A program made the position numbers and the translations under genes. The notes under the pieces were generated by a model. The model worked only from the letters and a program-made list of their open reading frames with translations. It had not been told where the DNA came from and did no database searches. From Leptolyngbya sp. NIES-3755 (GTDB taxonomy: Bacteria; Cyanobacteriota; Cyanobacteriia; Leptolyngbyales; Leptolyngbyaceae), in the NCBI GenBank assembly GCA_001548435.1, contig AP017308.1, positions 2,365,030-2,429,029 on the forward strand: a stretch of 64,000 nt of DNA, given 5' to 3'. This document shows positions 1-7,954 of the stretch, piece by piece; the stretch's first letter is position 1, and the number at the start of each line of letters is the position of its first letter.

Positions 1-124
1 CCGCAGTGGGAACGTAGTAGAACGCGATCAGAATTCCAGAGGTCACTCCCACAAATGTAAGAGTGAGAATCGAAACGGCGAGAACGGTCGATAGCCGTCG
101 CAGGAAAAAGGCAGGATTCAGCAT
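1..124 (-). CDS. Cytochrome-b-like membrane protein, N-terminal fragment
   Basis: An open frame runs leftward from an ATG at 124 off the window edge (41 codons). It starts MLNPAFFLRRLSTVLAV, continues as one hydrophobic helix, and reaches FYYVPTA at the edge. An RRLST-type start followed by a first helix ending in (A)FYYxPTA is how cytochrome b/b6-like N-terminal domains look, and this is the basis for the call. The haem-binding histidines would lie outside the window, so the family is tentative. It is divergent from pdxJ, with about 210 bases between the two starts, which must hold both promoters. Confidence 0.5.
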   Translation of the reverse strand, partial: MLNPAFFLRRLSTVLAVSILTLTFVGVTSGILIAFYYVPTA

Positions 125-334
125 GACGAGGCTCGATAATGAATAGTTTTGTGAATTTCTGTTAAGTGGATTTTAACGAAATTCTAGAGTGCGAGAAATG
201 ATTCTTAATTTTTCTGACTACGAACTGCAATCTTCCTCAGAATACGAATTCTCGATCGAACCTTCACTCTGTCTAAACGCAGAACCTCAAACGAACGCGA
301 TAAAATAAGTCCCTGAAGCTTTGGGGACAAAACC

Positions 335-1057
335 TTGCCTACTCTTGGTGTCAACATTGACCACATTGCAACCATTCGTCAAGCTCGTCGCACCGTCGAA
401 CCTGATCCCGTTGCCGCTGCTGTTCTCGCAGAACTCGCTGGAGCCGATGGAATTACCGTCCACCTGCGCGAAGATCGCCGTCATATTCAAGATCACGATG
501 TTCAACTCCTGCGCCAAACGGTTCGGACACATCTGAATCTAGAAATGGCAGCCACCGATGAAATGGTATCGATCGCGCTTGATCTCAAACCCGATTACGT
601 CACACTCGTTCCCGAAAAACGCGAAGAAGTCACGACTGAGGGCGGACTCGAAATCGCAGGACAACTCGATCGGATGACCGAAGTGGTAAGTACGCTTCAA
701 AATTCGGGCATTCCCGTCAGTCTCTTTATCGATGCCGATCCCGAACAAATCGAAGCCTCGGCTGCCACGGGTGCAAAATTCATCGAACTGCACACCGGAC
801 AATATGCCGGGTCGTATTCCGAAGAAGGACAAGCCAAAGAATTAGAAATCCTGTCTCAAGGTTGTGAAATCGCGATCGCGGCGGGTCTCCGAATCAATGC
901 CGGACACGGATTGACCTATTGGAATGTTCACTCGATCGCACGACTCCCCGGCATGGAAGAATTGAATATTGGACACACGATCATTAGTCGCGCTGTTCTC
1001 GTTGGATTAGAACGAGCGGTGCGAGAAATGAAGCAAGCCATTCGCGGCGAACTCTAA
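335..1057 (+). CDS. pdxJ: Pyridoxine 5'-phosphate synthase
   Basis: PdxJ condenses 1-deoxyxylulose 5-phosphate with 3-amino-2-oxopropyl phosphate to form pyridoxine 5'-phosphate, the last ring-forming step of DXP-dependent vitamin B6 synthesis in the cytosol. The 240-residue length is normal for the family. The N-terminal [15 protein letters not shown] and the internal [22 protein letters not shown] and [11 protein letters not shown] blocks are PdxJ signatures. The start is TTG, read from the conserved N-terminus with GGGGA 9-13 bases upstream; no in-frame ATG fits. ycf54 follows 36 bases downstream on the same strand, so the two may be cotranscribed. Confidence 0.97.
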   Translation: MPTLGVNIDHIATIRQARRTVEPDPVAAAVLAELAGADGITVHLREDRRHIQDHDVQLLRQTVRTHLNLEMAATDEMVSIALDLKPDYVTLVPEKREEVTTEGGLEIAGQLDRMTEVVSTLQNSGIPVSLFIDADPEQIEASAATGAKFIELHTGQYAGSYSEEGQAKELEILSQGCEIAIAAGLRINAGHGLTYWNVHSIARLPGMEELNIGHTIISRAVLVGLERAVREMKQAIRGEL

Positions 1058-1093
1058 GTTATTCCGGATTTTTTTGAAAAAGGACTGATCAAT

Positions 1094-1420
1094 ATGACGA
1101 CTTACTACTACGTTTTGGCAAGCCAGAAATTTTTGCTGGAAGAAGAACCAATGGATGAGGTTCTGAATGAACGATATCGCGATTACAAAGACAAAGGCAG
1201 AGAAATCGATTTCTGGGTGATCAAAGAACCTGCTTTCCTTGAAGCTCCCGAAATGGCAGAAATCAAAGCCAAATGTCCCCGTCCCTGTGTTGCGATCGTC
1301 TCAACCCACAAACAATTTATTACTTGGCTAAAGCTGCGTCTAGAATATGTCATCACCGGAGAGTACCAGCAATCGGAAACACTCCCGAATCCGCTGGGAT
1401 CTCTAGAACCTGTTTCTTAG
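1094..1420 (+). CDS. ycf54: Ycf54, factor for the Mg-protoporphyrin ester cyclase
   Basis: Ycf54 (DUF2488) is needed for stability or assembly of the aerobic Mg-protoporphyrin IX monomethyl ester cyclase, which makes the fifth ring of chlorophyll. It is a small soluble protein found in cyanobacteria and plastids. The 108-residue product carries the family blocks TTYYYVLASQKFLLEEEP, EIDFWVIKEPAFLEAPE and the C-terminal FITWLKLRLEYV. The family identity rests on this overall match and is firm. The C-terminal tail after EYQQSE is variable and proline-rich. It lies between pdxJ and a secreted protein on the same strand. Confidence 0.93.
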   Translation: MTTYYYVLASQKFLLEEEPMDEVLNERYRDYKDKGREIDFWVIKEPAFLEAPEMAEIKAKCPRPCVAIVSTHKQFITWLKLRLEYVITGEYQQSETLPNPLGSLEPVS

Positions 1421-1435
1421 TCTCTCTAAACTTCT

Positions 1436-2146
1436 ATGCCTCAGACGACGCTTCAATCGGTTTTCACAGGACTCGCAGGAGTCACCCTTGCTTTCAGTGG
1501 AATGCCTCTTGCCCAAGCACAACTCCCGAACTGTCAGGCTCCTCGATCGAATGAATTCCTCTTGCTGATTGTGACCCGCACTCCAGAATCCCAAGCGCGG
1601 GTTCGCAGCGTCGTCTCTCGCACTGCTGATGTCTCAGTCTGCAACTATTTCGGTGAAACGGTCACACGAGTCGGCGGCTACCGAGATGCAGACACGGCAA
1701 ATTCTTGGGCAAATTACCTCAATGACACGGTTCGACTCCGAGCGTTTGTGGCAACTCCTCCTGGTGGAAGTCAGGTCGCCAATCGAGGAGATGTTCCGCC
1801 GGTTCAACCGCAACCTGTTCAACCCTTAGTCGTCCGTCCTCCGGTCGAATCTGCTTCTGGAGGCTACAACCCTCAACGCCTCGGAGAAGGTTTTGCAGTC
1901 ATCGTCAATCACTACAATCGTCCTGAAGTTGCCGTCCAAGTCAAACAAGTTTTGAACCGAAACATTGGACTGGCTTCATTTGAGCAGCGTCCTTATCTGT
2001 TAGCGGTGCAAACCACCGATCGCGGAGTTGCCAACTCGATTTTGCAGACTTTAAGCGATCGAGGATTTGCCGCGAGGTTGGTGAGAAGCGATCGGGTCAC
2101 ATTGCTCACGCCCGTAGTTCAAATCGAACCTGTGGGCGGTCAGTAA
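1436..2146 (+). CDS. Exported protein with two SPOR-like repeats
   Basis: The 236-residue product has a clear signal peptide (about residues 1-28, ending in AQA before QLPNC), so it is probably periplasmic or in the outer envelope. Two segments, roughly residues 38-107 and 155-232, look like diverged copies of one another. Each begins with a hydrophobic strand (FLLLIV, FAVIVN), has a central stretch of about 30 residues, and ends with a remark-worthy RxFVA or ARLVRS strand, as in SPOR-type or other sugar/peptidoglycan-binding folds. A proline/valine-rich linker (about 115-140) joins them. No catalytic motif is visible. The function is unknown; SPOR similarity is inference from pattern only. 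It starts 15 bases after ycf54. Confidence 0.75.
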   Translation: MPQTTLQSVFTGLAGVTLAFSGMPLAQAQLPNCQAPRSNEFLLLIVTRTPESQARVRSVVSRTADVSVCNYFGETVTRVGGYRDADTANSWANYLNDTVRLRAFVATPPGGSQVANRGDVPPVQPQPVQPLVVRPPVESASGGYNPQRLGEGFAVIVNHYNRPEVAVQVKQVLNRNIGLASFEQRPYLLAVQTTDRGVANSILQTLSDRGFAARLVRSDRVTLLTPVVQIEPVGGQ

Positions 2147-2153
2147 GCCTGAT

Positions 2154-2627
2154 ATGAGTGAAACCGTCTATATCGAAACGAGCATTTTGGGTTATCTCAC
2201 TGCCAGGTCAACTGACAATTTAATCCTGGCTGCGAACATGGAGATTACGAAAAACTGGTGGAACTCGCGCCGTACTGCTTTTGCTCTCTATGCTTCGGAA
2301 GCTGTACTAGATGAAGCAGCACAGGGAGACGCAGAAATCGCCGCTCAGCGACTGGAGTTTTTGCGTGATCTCCCCTTATTGGCATTAAACCAAGCCGTAC
2401 AAGACCTAGCAGTACAGTTCTTGACTCGAAGCAGCCTACCACCCAAAGCGAGAGTAGATGCCATCCACATCGCTGCTGCAACCGTTCACGGGATGGATTA
2501 TCTGTTAACGTGGAACTGTAAGCATATCGCCAATGCTCAAATTCAAAGAAAATTGGCTGAAATTAGTCACGATTCCGGTCGTCAATTGCCTATTCTTTGC
2601 ACACCCAACGAACTCATGGGAGATTAG
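2154..2627 (+). CDS. PIN-domain ribonuclease, VapC-like toxin
   Basis: The 157-residue product has the PIN-domain layout: an N-terminal strand with an acidic residue position (VYIETSILGY, here E at position 7 instead of the usual D), an acidic centre (EAVLDEAAQGD), and a C-terminal KARVDAIHIAAA block followed by LLTWNCKHIANA. PIN proteins of this kind cleave RNA with a metal ion and usually act as toxins. A 69-residue gene follows after 3 bases, which fits a toxin-partner pair, but the toxin is first in order, opposite to the usual VapBC arrangement. The activity is inferred from family; the YIET variant is common in this cyanobacterial subgroup. Confidence 0.8.
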   Translation: MSETVYIETSILGYLTARSTDNLILAANMEITKNWWNSRRTAFALYASEAVLDEAAQGDAEIAAQRLEFLRDLPLLALNQAVQDLAVQFLTRSSLPPKARVDAIHIAAATVHGMDYLLTWNCKHIANAQIQRKLAEISHDSGRQLPILCTPNELMGD

Positions 2628-2630
2628 GTT

Positions 2631-2840
2631 ATGTGGACAGATGAGATTGTTGAAGAGATCCACCGAATCCGCGAGGAATACGCAAAGTCTTTGAACGATG
2701 ATTTAGAGGCGATTTTTGCGGATCTACGCAGGAAGGAAGCTCAAAGTGGTCGAAAAGTCGTGGATCTGTCGCAGAAGTCACACAGTAGCGACTCAAAGCA
2801 GGATGTAAAAGATGTTAGCTTCTCAACACAATCATCATAG
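2631..2840 (+). CDS. Small protein, probable partner of the PIN-domain protein
   Basis: A 69-residue polypeptide starting 3 bases after the PIN gene stop, so translation of the two is likely coupled. The first 40 residues are charged and predicted helical (EIVEEIHRIREEYAKSLNDDLEAIFADLRRKE); the last 25 are Ser/Lys/Asp-rich and probably disordered. This composition is typical of antitoxins or partners that wrap around a PIN domain through a disordered tail, and resembles small cyanobacterial proteins encoded beside VapC-like genes. No DNA-binding motif can be seen. The antitoxin role is inferred from position only. Confidence 0.65.
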   Translation: MWTDEIVEEIHRIREEYAKSLNDDLEAIFADLRRKEAQSGRKVVDLSQKSHSSDSKQDVKDVSFSTQSS

Positions 2841-2879
2841 TGTCAATATTTGAGTGGAATTTGCCTGAGATGAAATAAG

Positions 2880-3263
2880 GTGGAAATGGGCGTAATATTG
2901 GTCGATCTTGGACAAGAAGACAGAGATTTGTATGCAAACTGGTGGACTTGGCGACCTGCGATCGAACTAATTAGAAGCTTTGATTTAATCGATGATGAAC
3001 GATTAGAGCGAATGGGATACAGCGGAGTCGGTGCTGAACTGAATGCCGAACAAGCACACATCATTGGGAGACGATTAAAAGAAGAAGTTCTACCGAAGAT
3101 ACAACCCAAAGAGCGTGTACTGCTGGACTTAATCGCTACGGGTGAGCCAGATGACGGAACACTTTACGATGACAATTGGTTTCAGAACTATGGTGCAAGC
3201 CGCGACTGGCTTGAAGAGTTTGCTAATTTCTGTCTCACGTCACAGGGTTTCAGAGTCTCTTGA
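2880..3263 (+). CDS. Conserved hypothetical protein
   Basis: A 127-residue soluble acidic protein with no recognised domain. Tryptophan-rich LYANWWTWRPAIELIRSF near the N-terminus and a C-terminal NYGASRDWLEEFANFCL block look conserved rather than random, and the codon use matches neighbouring genes. I recall similar uncharacterised cyanobacterial proteins but cannot assign a role. The frame can begin at GTG 2880 or ATG 2886; neither has a well-placed ribosome site. It sits between two toxin-type gene pairs. Confidence 0.65.
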   Translation: MEMGVILVDLGQEDRDLYANWWTWRPAIELIRSFDLIDDERLERMGYSGVGAELNAEQAHIIGRRLKEEVLPKIQPKERVLLDLIATGEPDDGTLYDDNWFQNYGASRDWLEEFANFCLTSQGFRVS

Positions 3264-3367
3264 TCCCAACAACAAAAGTGTTTCATCTGGTCATATTGAT
3301 GATCAGACTGAAAGAAAATTAGCATAGGTTAGGGCGATCGAAACTATGGGTGAGCAGCGATCGCGAA

Positions 3368-3658
3368 TCAAATTGCGTCACATCCCACATAGTAATCATA
3401 AGCGCTCAGATCAATTACCTCTGGGATTGCGCGTTGCAGTGGTTCAACCTGAGCAACCGATACCGGATAGCTATCTACCATCAGATTATCGGCAGCTTCT
3501 TGAAACAATCTCTGTAAATCGGGCAGCTCTATTGTATTGAGTACAGTTTCACCGACTAAGCGATCGCCGTTTTTTTCATACCAGCGCAATACTCTGATAA
3601 TTGAGTGAGAGTCAGGGCTTGAAGTCGATCGCGTTTGCACCTTAATTGGGTCAGTCAT
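3368..3658 (-). CDS. Probable immunity protein for the E3-type toxin
   Basis: A 96-residue acidic protein (MTDPIKVQTRSTS start) whose ATG lies 2 bases after the stop of the colicin E3-like toxin gene, the usual toxin-then-immunity order. The middle contains VLRWYEKNGDRLVGETVLN, and the C-terminal half is acidic and leucine-rich. An acidic surface suits binding to a basic rRNase. I cannot align it with the classical colicin E3 immunity protein by eye; it resembles a small family of uncharacterised proteins (DUF7683-type), which is recollection, not proof. The role rests on genomic position. Confidence 0.6.
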   Translation of the reverse strand: MTDPIKVQTRSTSSPDSHSIIRVLRWYEKNGDRLVGETVLNTIELPDLQRLFQEAADNLMVDSYPVSVAQVEPLQRAIPEVIDLSAYDYYVGCDAI

Positions 3659-3660
3659 GA

Positions 3661-3915
3661 TTATGGCTCTACCTCGTAATTAGGATTTGCTGGTTTCAGT
3701 TGTTCGCCTGTAATCGGATCAAACTCACCGAGATGCTTACCCTTCTTATCATATTTCTCGATCGTGCCGTGCCGACTGTCCCACTCGTAAATATTGCTCT
3801 CTTCGTCTTTCCATCGCTTCCTCAATCCGCCGCCCCCTTGAACAGAAGTTTTAGGCTTTACAAGTTTTGCATTAGGGAAAGCCTCCAAAAGTTTAGGAGC
3901 AGGAATATACGGCAT
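3661..3915 (-). CDS. Stand-alone colicin E3-type 16S rRNA ribonuclease toxin
   Basis: The 84-residue product corresponds to the C-terminal cytotoxic domain of colicin E3, which cuts 16S rRNA in the decoding centre. Shared features in order are the glycine-rich QGGGG linker, KRW, IYEWDSRHGTIEKY, KHLGEFDP and TGEQLK. The E3 catalytic Asp510, His513 and Glu517 are present at identical spacing (D, +3 H, +4 E in WDSRHGTIE). The E3 residue Arg545 aligns with Tyr (NPNYE). No translocation or receptor-binding domain precedes it; the gene begins MPYIPAPKLLEAFPNAKLV. It is therefore either an intracellular toxin or a released warhead module. A putative immunity gene follows 2 bases later. Family similarity is direct; activity is inferred. 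Confidence 0.8.
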   Translation of the reverse strand: MPYIPAPKLLEAFPNAKLVKPKTSVQGGGGLRKRWKDEESNIYEWDSRHGTIEKYDKKGKHLGEFDPITGEQLKPANPNYEVEP

Positions 3916-3984
3916 TTATGAACTTTGTAGAGAAGATGGGTTCTAAGCTTACCCTTTCCTCTAGCTACAAGTTTCGCTTGGTCG

Positions 3985-4398
3985 TCAATCATCTGGAAGG
4001 AAAACGTCTTTAATCTCGTTCGGAATTTTTGTGGGTCGGTTGCGGTTAGCATCGAAATAGCACCATTCAGTGAGCGATCGACACATCATTTTCTGATCCG
4101 AAACCCGCATAAATTCAACCTGTCGGAAAAACGTCGATAACGTCCCCCGCTCCACCCAAGTCGTTAATCGAATCATATCCCCGACAAATGCAGGCGCTAG
4201 ATAGTCTACTTCGTGCCGTCGAACAAACCAGATGATTTGGTTTTTCTCATCGAATTCGCGGGTATAGCCCTTAGAACGATAAGCCGCGATCGCAATCTCT
4301 TGAATCCATTGCACGTAAACCACATTGTTCAAGTGATTTTGCACGTCGCAATGCTGCGGTTGCACTTCTCGGTCTTCGGAATAGACGATCGCAGACAT
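3985..4398 (-). CDS. Acyl-CoA thioesterase, 4-HBT hotdog family
   Basis: Members of the 4-hydroxybenzoyl-CoA thioesterase family hydrolyse acyl thioesters. The 137-residue product, starting at ATG 4398 (MSAIVYSEDREVQPQHCDVQNHLNN), has the family's active-site block QHCDVQNHLNNVVYVQW, with Asp in the position of the catalytic acidic residue and the hotdog helix IQEIAIAAYRS. A longer upstream reading (to 4536) exists but overlaps the next gene by some 70 bases and has no family similarity, so I chose the internal start. In cyanobacteria relatives act on 1,4-dihydroxy-2-naphthoyl-CoA in phylloquinone synthesis, but the substrate cannot be fixed here. Confidence 0.85.
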   Translation of the reverse strand: MSAIVYSEDREVQPQHCDVQNHLNNVVYVQWIQEIAIAAYRSKGYTREFDEKNQIIWFVRRHEVDYLAPAFVGDMIRLTTWVERGTLSTFFRQVEFMRVSDQKMMCRSLTEWCYFDANRNRPTKIPNEIKDVFLPDD

Positions 4399-4465
4399 AC
4401 AGAACCTTTCTAAACGCTCTCCTGGTTTTAGCGCAGATTGTTTAATTTCACTTGAGTCTAGAGAG

Positions 4466-4966
4466 TTAGGGAACGCCAGCAATTTGAACGAACAGCGATC
4501 GCCAACTGCCTCCGAGCCACCAATCTCCCACCACACAAACCACGATGCCGAGAAGCGATCCCATGATGACTTGAACGGGAGTATGTCCTAACAGTTCTTT
4601 CAGGCGGGCTTCGTTGAAATGATGATCGCCTGTAAATAATTCATCGACAATTTGGTTCAAGATTTTGGCTTGTTTGCCTGCGGCTTGGCGGACTCCTTGG
4701 GAATCGTACATCACGATAAAAGCCACGATCGTCGCGATCGCGAATTGCGTACTGTCCCAACCGTCGGTTAATCCGACTCCGGTTGCCAGTGCGGTTACGA
4801 GTGCCGAATGAGAGCTTGGCATTCCGCCAGTTTCGACCAGCACTTTGAAATTGACTTTGCGGTGCACGATCAATTCGATGATCAGTTTGGTCGCTTGGGC
4901 AATTAAACAGGCAATGAGGGCTAAGAGCAGCACTCTGTTATCAACAATGTCACCAAAGTCCTGCAT
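4466..4966 (-). CDS. DUF212 / acid phosphatase-related integral membrane protein
   Basis: A 166-residue protein of the divergent PAP2 (phosphatidic acid phosphatase-like, DUF212) family. It begins MQDFGDIVDNRVLLLALIAC at 4966 and has about three membrane segments. The GGMPSSHSALVTALATG block holds the conserved PSSHS motif of PAP2 phosphatases, followed by VMYDSQGVRQAAG. The substrate is unknown. An ORF extension upstream to 5086 is made of the GAGGTGCGAGGTGT repeat and is not coding. It lies 120 bases downstream of crtE on the same strand. Confidence 0.88.
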   Translation of the reverse strand: MQDFGDIVDNRVLLLALIACLIAQATKLIIELIVHRKVNFKVLVETGGMPSSHSALVTALATGVGLTDGWDSTQFAIATIVAFIVMYDSQGVRQAAGKQAKILNQIVDELFTGDHHFNEARLKELLGHTPVQVIMGSLLGIVVCVVGDWWLGGSWRSLFVQIAGVP

Positions 4967-4998
4967 TCGTTTAGGGGGAGAGAGGTAGGGGGGGGGGT

Positions 4999-5080
4999 GA
5001 GGTGCGAGGTGTGAGGTGCGAGGTGTGAGGTGTAGAGTGTAGTAGAGACACAGACCTCCCCGCACCTCACACCTCGCACC
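4999..5080. repeat. Tandem 14-mers inside a perfect 20-bp inverted repeat
   Basis: Between crtE and the DUF212 gene three 14-bp units of GAGGTGCGAGGTGT type lie head to tail (4999-5012, 5013-5026, 5027-5040, the last degenerate). The first part (5001-5020) is perfectly complementary to 5061-5080, so the transcript can form a long hairpin with about 40 bases of loop. The right arm ends 6 bases short of the crtE stop codon. It could stabilise or terminate the crtE message. Confidence 0.9.
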
Positions 5081-5086
5081 CCGCAC

Positions 5087-6010
5087 CTAATTCTTACGAG
5101 CGGTAATGTAATCAGCGATCGCCATTAATGGAGCGGCTTTTTCACCGAATCCAGCGACTTCCGCTTTTGCCTGTTCGACCAGTTGTTCTGCTTGGCGGCG
5201 CGACTCTTCCATTCCAAGTAGACGCGGATAAGTGGCTTTCTCGACATTCATATCTTTACCGATACTCTTGCCGAGTTCTTCTTGCGTGGAGGTGATATCG
5301 AGCAAATCATCGACGATTTGGAACGCTAACCCGATCGCTTGAGCATATCGAGTCAAGTGCTGGATGTCAGAATCGGAACCCCCTGCGAGAATGCCACCGC
5401 TGACGACCGAAGCTTCAAGTAGAGCGGCGGTTTTGTGCGTGTGGATAAAATTCAGCGTGTCGAGGGTGACATCTTTTTTGCCTTCACATTCGAGATCGAC
5501 GACCTGACCGCCGACGAGTCCAGCCGCTCCGACTGCGCGACCGAGACGAGAAACAACTTTGATTAAGCGATCGGCGGGTACATTTTTCGTTTCTTCAACG
5601 ATATGCTCAAACGCATAAGCGAGTAAACCGTCTCCCGCAAGAATCGCGACTGCTTCCCCGTACACTTTGTGATTCGTTAATTTGCCGCGTCGATAATCGT
5701 CGTTATCCATTGCGGGCAAATCGTCGTGAATCAGCGACATCGTATGAATCATTTCGAGAGCGCAGGCGGTTGGCATTGCCATTTCGGGAGTTCCGCCGAG
5801 TAAGTCACAAGTTGCGAGGCACAAGACCGGACGTAATCTTTTTCCGCCTGCGAACAGGGAGTAGCGCATTGCTTTGTAGATTTCATCTGGATAGACGATA
5901 GGAAAAGCTCGATCGAGGGCGGTTTCCACTTGTTGTTGCTTTGCCGCTAAATAGCCTTTCAAATCAAATTGGGAGGCTTGATTTGATTGCGTTTCTCCTG
6001 TCACGACCAT
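5087..6010 (-). CDS. crtE: Geranylgeranyl diphosphate synthase
   Basis: CrtE adds isopentenyl diphosphate units to give C20 geranylgeranyl diphosphate, the precursor of carotenoids, chlorophyll phytol, plastoquinone and tocopherol. The 307 residues contain the first aspartate-rich motif [15 protein letters not shown] (about 95-109), the second FQIVDDLLD (about 230), and GGKRLRP near residue 55. It starts MVVTGETQS at 6010. It has the class II (plant and cyanobacterial) pattern with two residues between the first paired aspartates. folD lies 40 bases upstream on the same strand, so the two are probably one transcript. Confidence 0.96.
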   Translation of the reverse strand: MVVTGETQSNQASQFDLKGYLAAKQQQVETALDRAFPIVYPDEIYKAMRYSLFAGGKRLRPVLCLATCDLLGGTPEMAMPTACALEMIHTMSLIHDDLPAMDNDDYRRGKLTNHKVYGEAVAILAGDGLLAYAFEHIVEETKNVPADRLIKVVSRLGRAVGAAGLVGGQVVDLECEGKKDVTLDTLNFIHTHKTAALLEASVVSGGILAGGSDSDIQHLTRYAQAIGLAFQIVDDLLDITSTQEELGKSIGKDMNVEKATYPRLLGMEESRRQAEQLVEQAKAEVAGFGEKAAPLMAIADYITARKN

Positions 6011-6050
6011 TCCGATCTCCTCCGATTCAATGCGCGTATGTAAAGTTCAC

Positions 6051-6926
6051 TTAACGTTGGAAGCGTTGTTGATAGCTCCATACTGTATTGTGCAACAGCA
6101 TGGTCACAGTCATCGCACCAACTCCACCGGGAACGGGTGTAAGATATCCCGCCACGGATTGTACCGCATTGAAATCCACATCTCCGACTAATCGGCTTTT
6201 TCCAGTTTCATCAGTGATTCGATTGATCCCGACATCGACCACGATCGCGCCCGGTTTTACCATGTCAGCAGTGATTAAATTCGGACGACCGACGGCAGCG
6301 ACGAGAATATCGGCTTCACGAGTGACTTCTGAGAGATTTGGAGTGCGGGAATGCGCGATCGTAACAGTCGCATCCGCATCTAACAACATTAATGCGATCG
6401 GCTTTCCGACTAGAATACTCCGTCCGATGACAACTGCCTTTTTCCCACGTGGATCGATCCTGTATTCCTTCAATAGCTGCATCACTCCATAAGGCGTACA
6501 ACTTCTCAATCCTGGTTCAGTTCTGACCAGTCGCCCCAAATTCATCGGGTGCAAACCGTCCGCGTCTTTGTCAGGGTGAATTTGATTTAAGAGGGCAACG
6601 CTATCGAGATGATCGGGGAGCGGTAATTGAACGAGAATGCCATCCACGCGATCGTCTTGATTTAATTCATCAATCACGGCAGCGAGTTCTGCTTGAGTGG
6701 TTTCGGTCGGAAAATGTTTGCCGAATGAAGCGATCCCGACCGAGGCGCAGGCTTTTTCTTTATTGCGGACATAAGCGGCACTGGCTGGATTGTCTCCGAC
6801 CATGAGAACGGCGAGACCGGGGGAGCGACCAAATCGAGCAGTCAGAGAATGGACTTGTTCGGTGAGCGCGGCTTGCATCTTTTGGGCAAGAGCTTTTCCG
6901 TCGAGAAGTTGAGCGATCGAAGACAT
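6051..6926 (-). CDS. folD: Bifunctional methylenetetrahydrofolate dehydrogenase/cyclohydrolase
   Basis: FolD interconverts 5,10-methylene-THF, methenyl-THF and 10-formyl-THF, supplying one-carbon units for purines and formyl-Met. The 291-residue length is typical. The signatures are the [15 protein letters not shown] segment with the catalytic Lys, the [14 protein letters not shown] block, and the C-terminal [16 protein letters not shown]. The [17 protein letters not shown] segment is the NADP-binding site. The start is [14 protein letters not shown] at 6926. Probably cotranscribed with crtE downstream. Confidence 0.97.
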   Translation of the reverse strand: MSSIAQLLDGKALAQKMQAALTEQVHSLTARFGRSPGLAVLMVGDNPASAAYVRNKEKACASVGIASFGKHFPTETTQAELAAVIDELNQDDRVDGILVQLPLPDHLDSVALLNQIHPDKDADGLHPMNLGRLVRTEPGLRSCTPYGVMQLLKEYRIDPRGKKAVVIGRSILVGKPIALMLLDADATVTIAHSRTPNLSEVTREADILVAAVGRPNLITADMVKPGAIVVDVGINRITDETGKSRLVGDVDFNAVQSVAGYLTPVPGGVGAMTVTMLLHNTVWSYQQRFQR

Positions 6927-7146
6927 AGGAACCTGTGCGATGCAAAAATTCTTACCAAAACTTGTGAAGATCGTTCAAAATGTGAACCAAGATTGCTCAG
7001 ATTTTGATTTTCCCGGTTTTGGATCTGGAACTTTTGCATTTTAAGAATATCGACTTATCTAGTGTCGCAGATTTGCGATCGAGTTAGACGCTGTGGAAAG
7101 GGTTGCTCTCTAGCTGGAATAGTTTAGAGGTAAGGGCAGGTAGAGT

Positions 7147-7518
7147 ATGAGTTTCTCAAGAGTGGGTTTGGTGGTGCTTTGTTTGAGCGCGATCGGATGT
7201 AGTGCGTCCCCGAATTTGCCAGTGGCATCCAGTAATATCATCACTGCATTGCAGCCTGGGGAACGGGTGAAGATTCGGGAGGTCGGATCGAAGCGCGATC
7301 GAGTAGTGCAGGTGGAAGGCAAGATCAAAGGGCAAGCGCCGTTAATGGGCGGACAGCGAGCGTATGAGGTGCAGGACGATACAGGAAGCGTTTGGATTGT
7401 GACGAAGCAGGCAATTCCAGCGACGGGCAGTTCGGTGACGGTTTCAGGTACAGTAAAGCTGCAAAAGATTGATCTTGCAGGTCAGGATCAAAGCACCGTC
7501 TACATCGAGCAGCAATGA
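7147..7518 (+). CDS. Lipoprotein with an OB-fold-like domain
   Basis: A 123-residue protein beginning MSFSRVGLVVLCLSAIGCSAS. The lipobox SAIGC ends at Cys18, so it is likely lipid-anchored in the envelope. The mature part (GERVKIREV...RVVQVEGKIKGQAPLMGG...YEVQDDTGSVWIVT...GSSVTVSGTV) reads like the nucleic-acid-binding OB fold seen in small exported proteins of unknown role. The stop overlaps the next start by 4 bases (ATGA), which suggests coupled translation with the Nudix gene. Function unknown. Confidence 0.8.
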   Translation: MSFSRVGLVVLCLSAIGCSASPNLPVASSNIITALQPGERVKIREVGSKRDRVVQVEGKIKGQAPLMGGQRAYEVQDDTGSVWIVTKQAIPATGSSVTVSGTVKLQKIDLAGQDQSTVYIEQQ

Positions 7519-7937
7519 AGCCAGAAGTTGCAATCGCAATTATCCAAAAACAAGATCAGTTCCTCTTACAACTCCGTGACAATATCCCGAATATTGCTTA
7601 TCCGGGGCATTGGGGGTTATTTGGTGGACATATTGAAGCCGATGAATCTCCAGAAATTGCCTTGGTACGAGAGTTGCAAGAGGAAATTTCTTATTCGCCT
7701 ACTGAAGTGGAGAAGTTTGGGATTTACGAAGACGATCGCGCAACTCGTCATGTATTTGTGGCTCAGTTGACTGTGGGGATCGAGGATCTGACGCTGTTGG
7801 AAGGGTGGGATTTGGGATTATTTACGCGATCGCAAATCGAACAAGGAGAGCGATTTAGCGATCGAGCCAACCAAATTCGACCGCTTGGCGCAATTCATCA
7901 GCGAATTTTGTTAGACTTCATCAAGAAAAACGGCTGA
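7515..7937 (+). CDS. Nudix hydrolase
   Basis: Nudix enzymes cleave nucleoside diphosphates linked to another group. The 140-residue protein carries a Nudix box near residues 35-58 (GGHIEADESPEIALVREL then QEEIS); the REx2EE core is complete, although the usual Gly after EE is Ser. GHWGLFGGHIE and the strand WGLFGGH precede it as in this family. The substrate cannot be told from sequence. It is coupled to the upstream lipoprotein by an ATGA overlap, and recG starts 17 bases after it, so the three may form one unit. Confidence 0.9.
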   Translation: MKPEVAIAIIQKQDQFLLQLRDNIPNIAYPGHWGLFGGHIEADESPEIALVRELQEEISYSPTEVEKFGIYEDDRATRHVFVAQLTVGIEDLTLLEGWDLGLFTRSQIEQGERFSDRANQIRPLGAIHQRILLDFIKKNG

Positions 7938-7954
7938 GATCAGTTGATCTATCT

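Noticed and set aside
4967-5086. N-terminal extension of the DUF212 protein
   Set aside because: It is made of the tandem/inverted repeat and has no family similarity.
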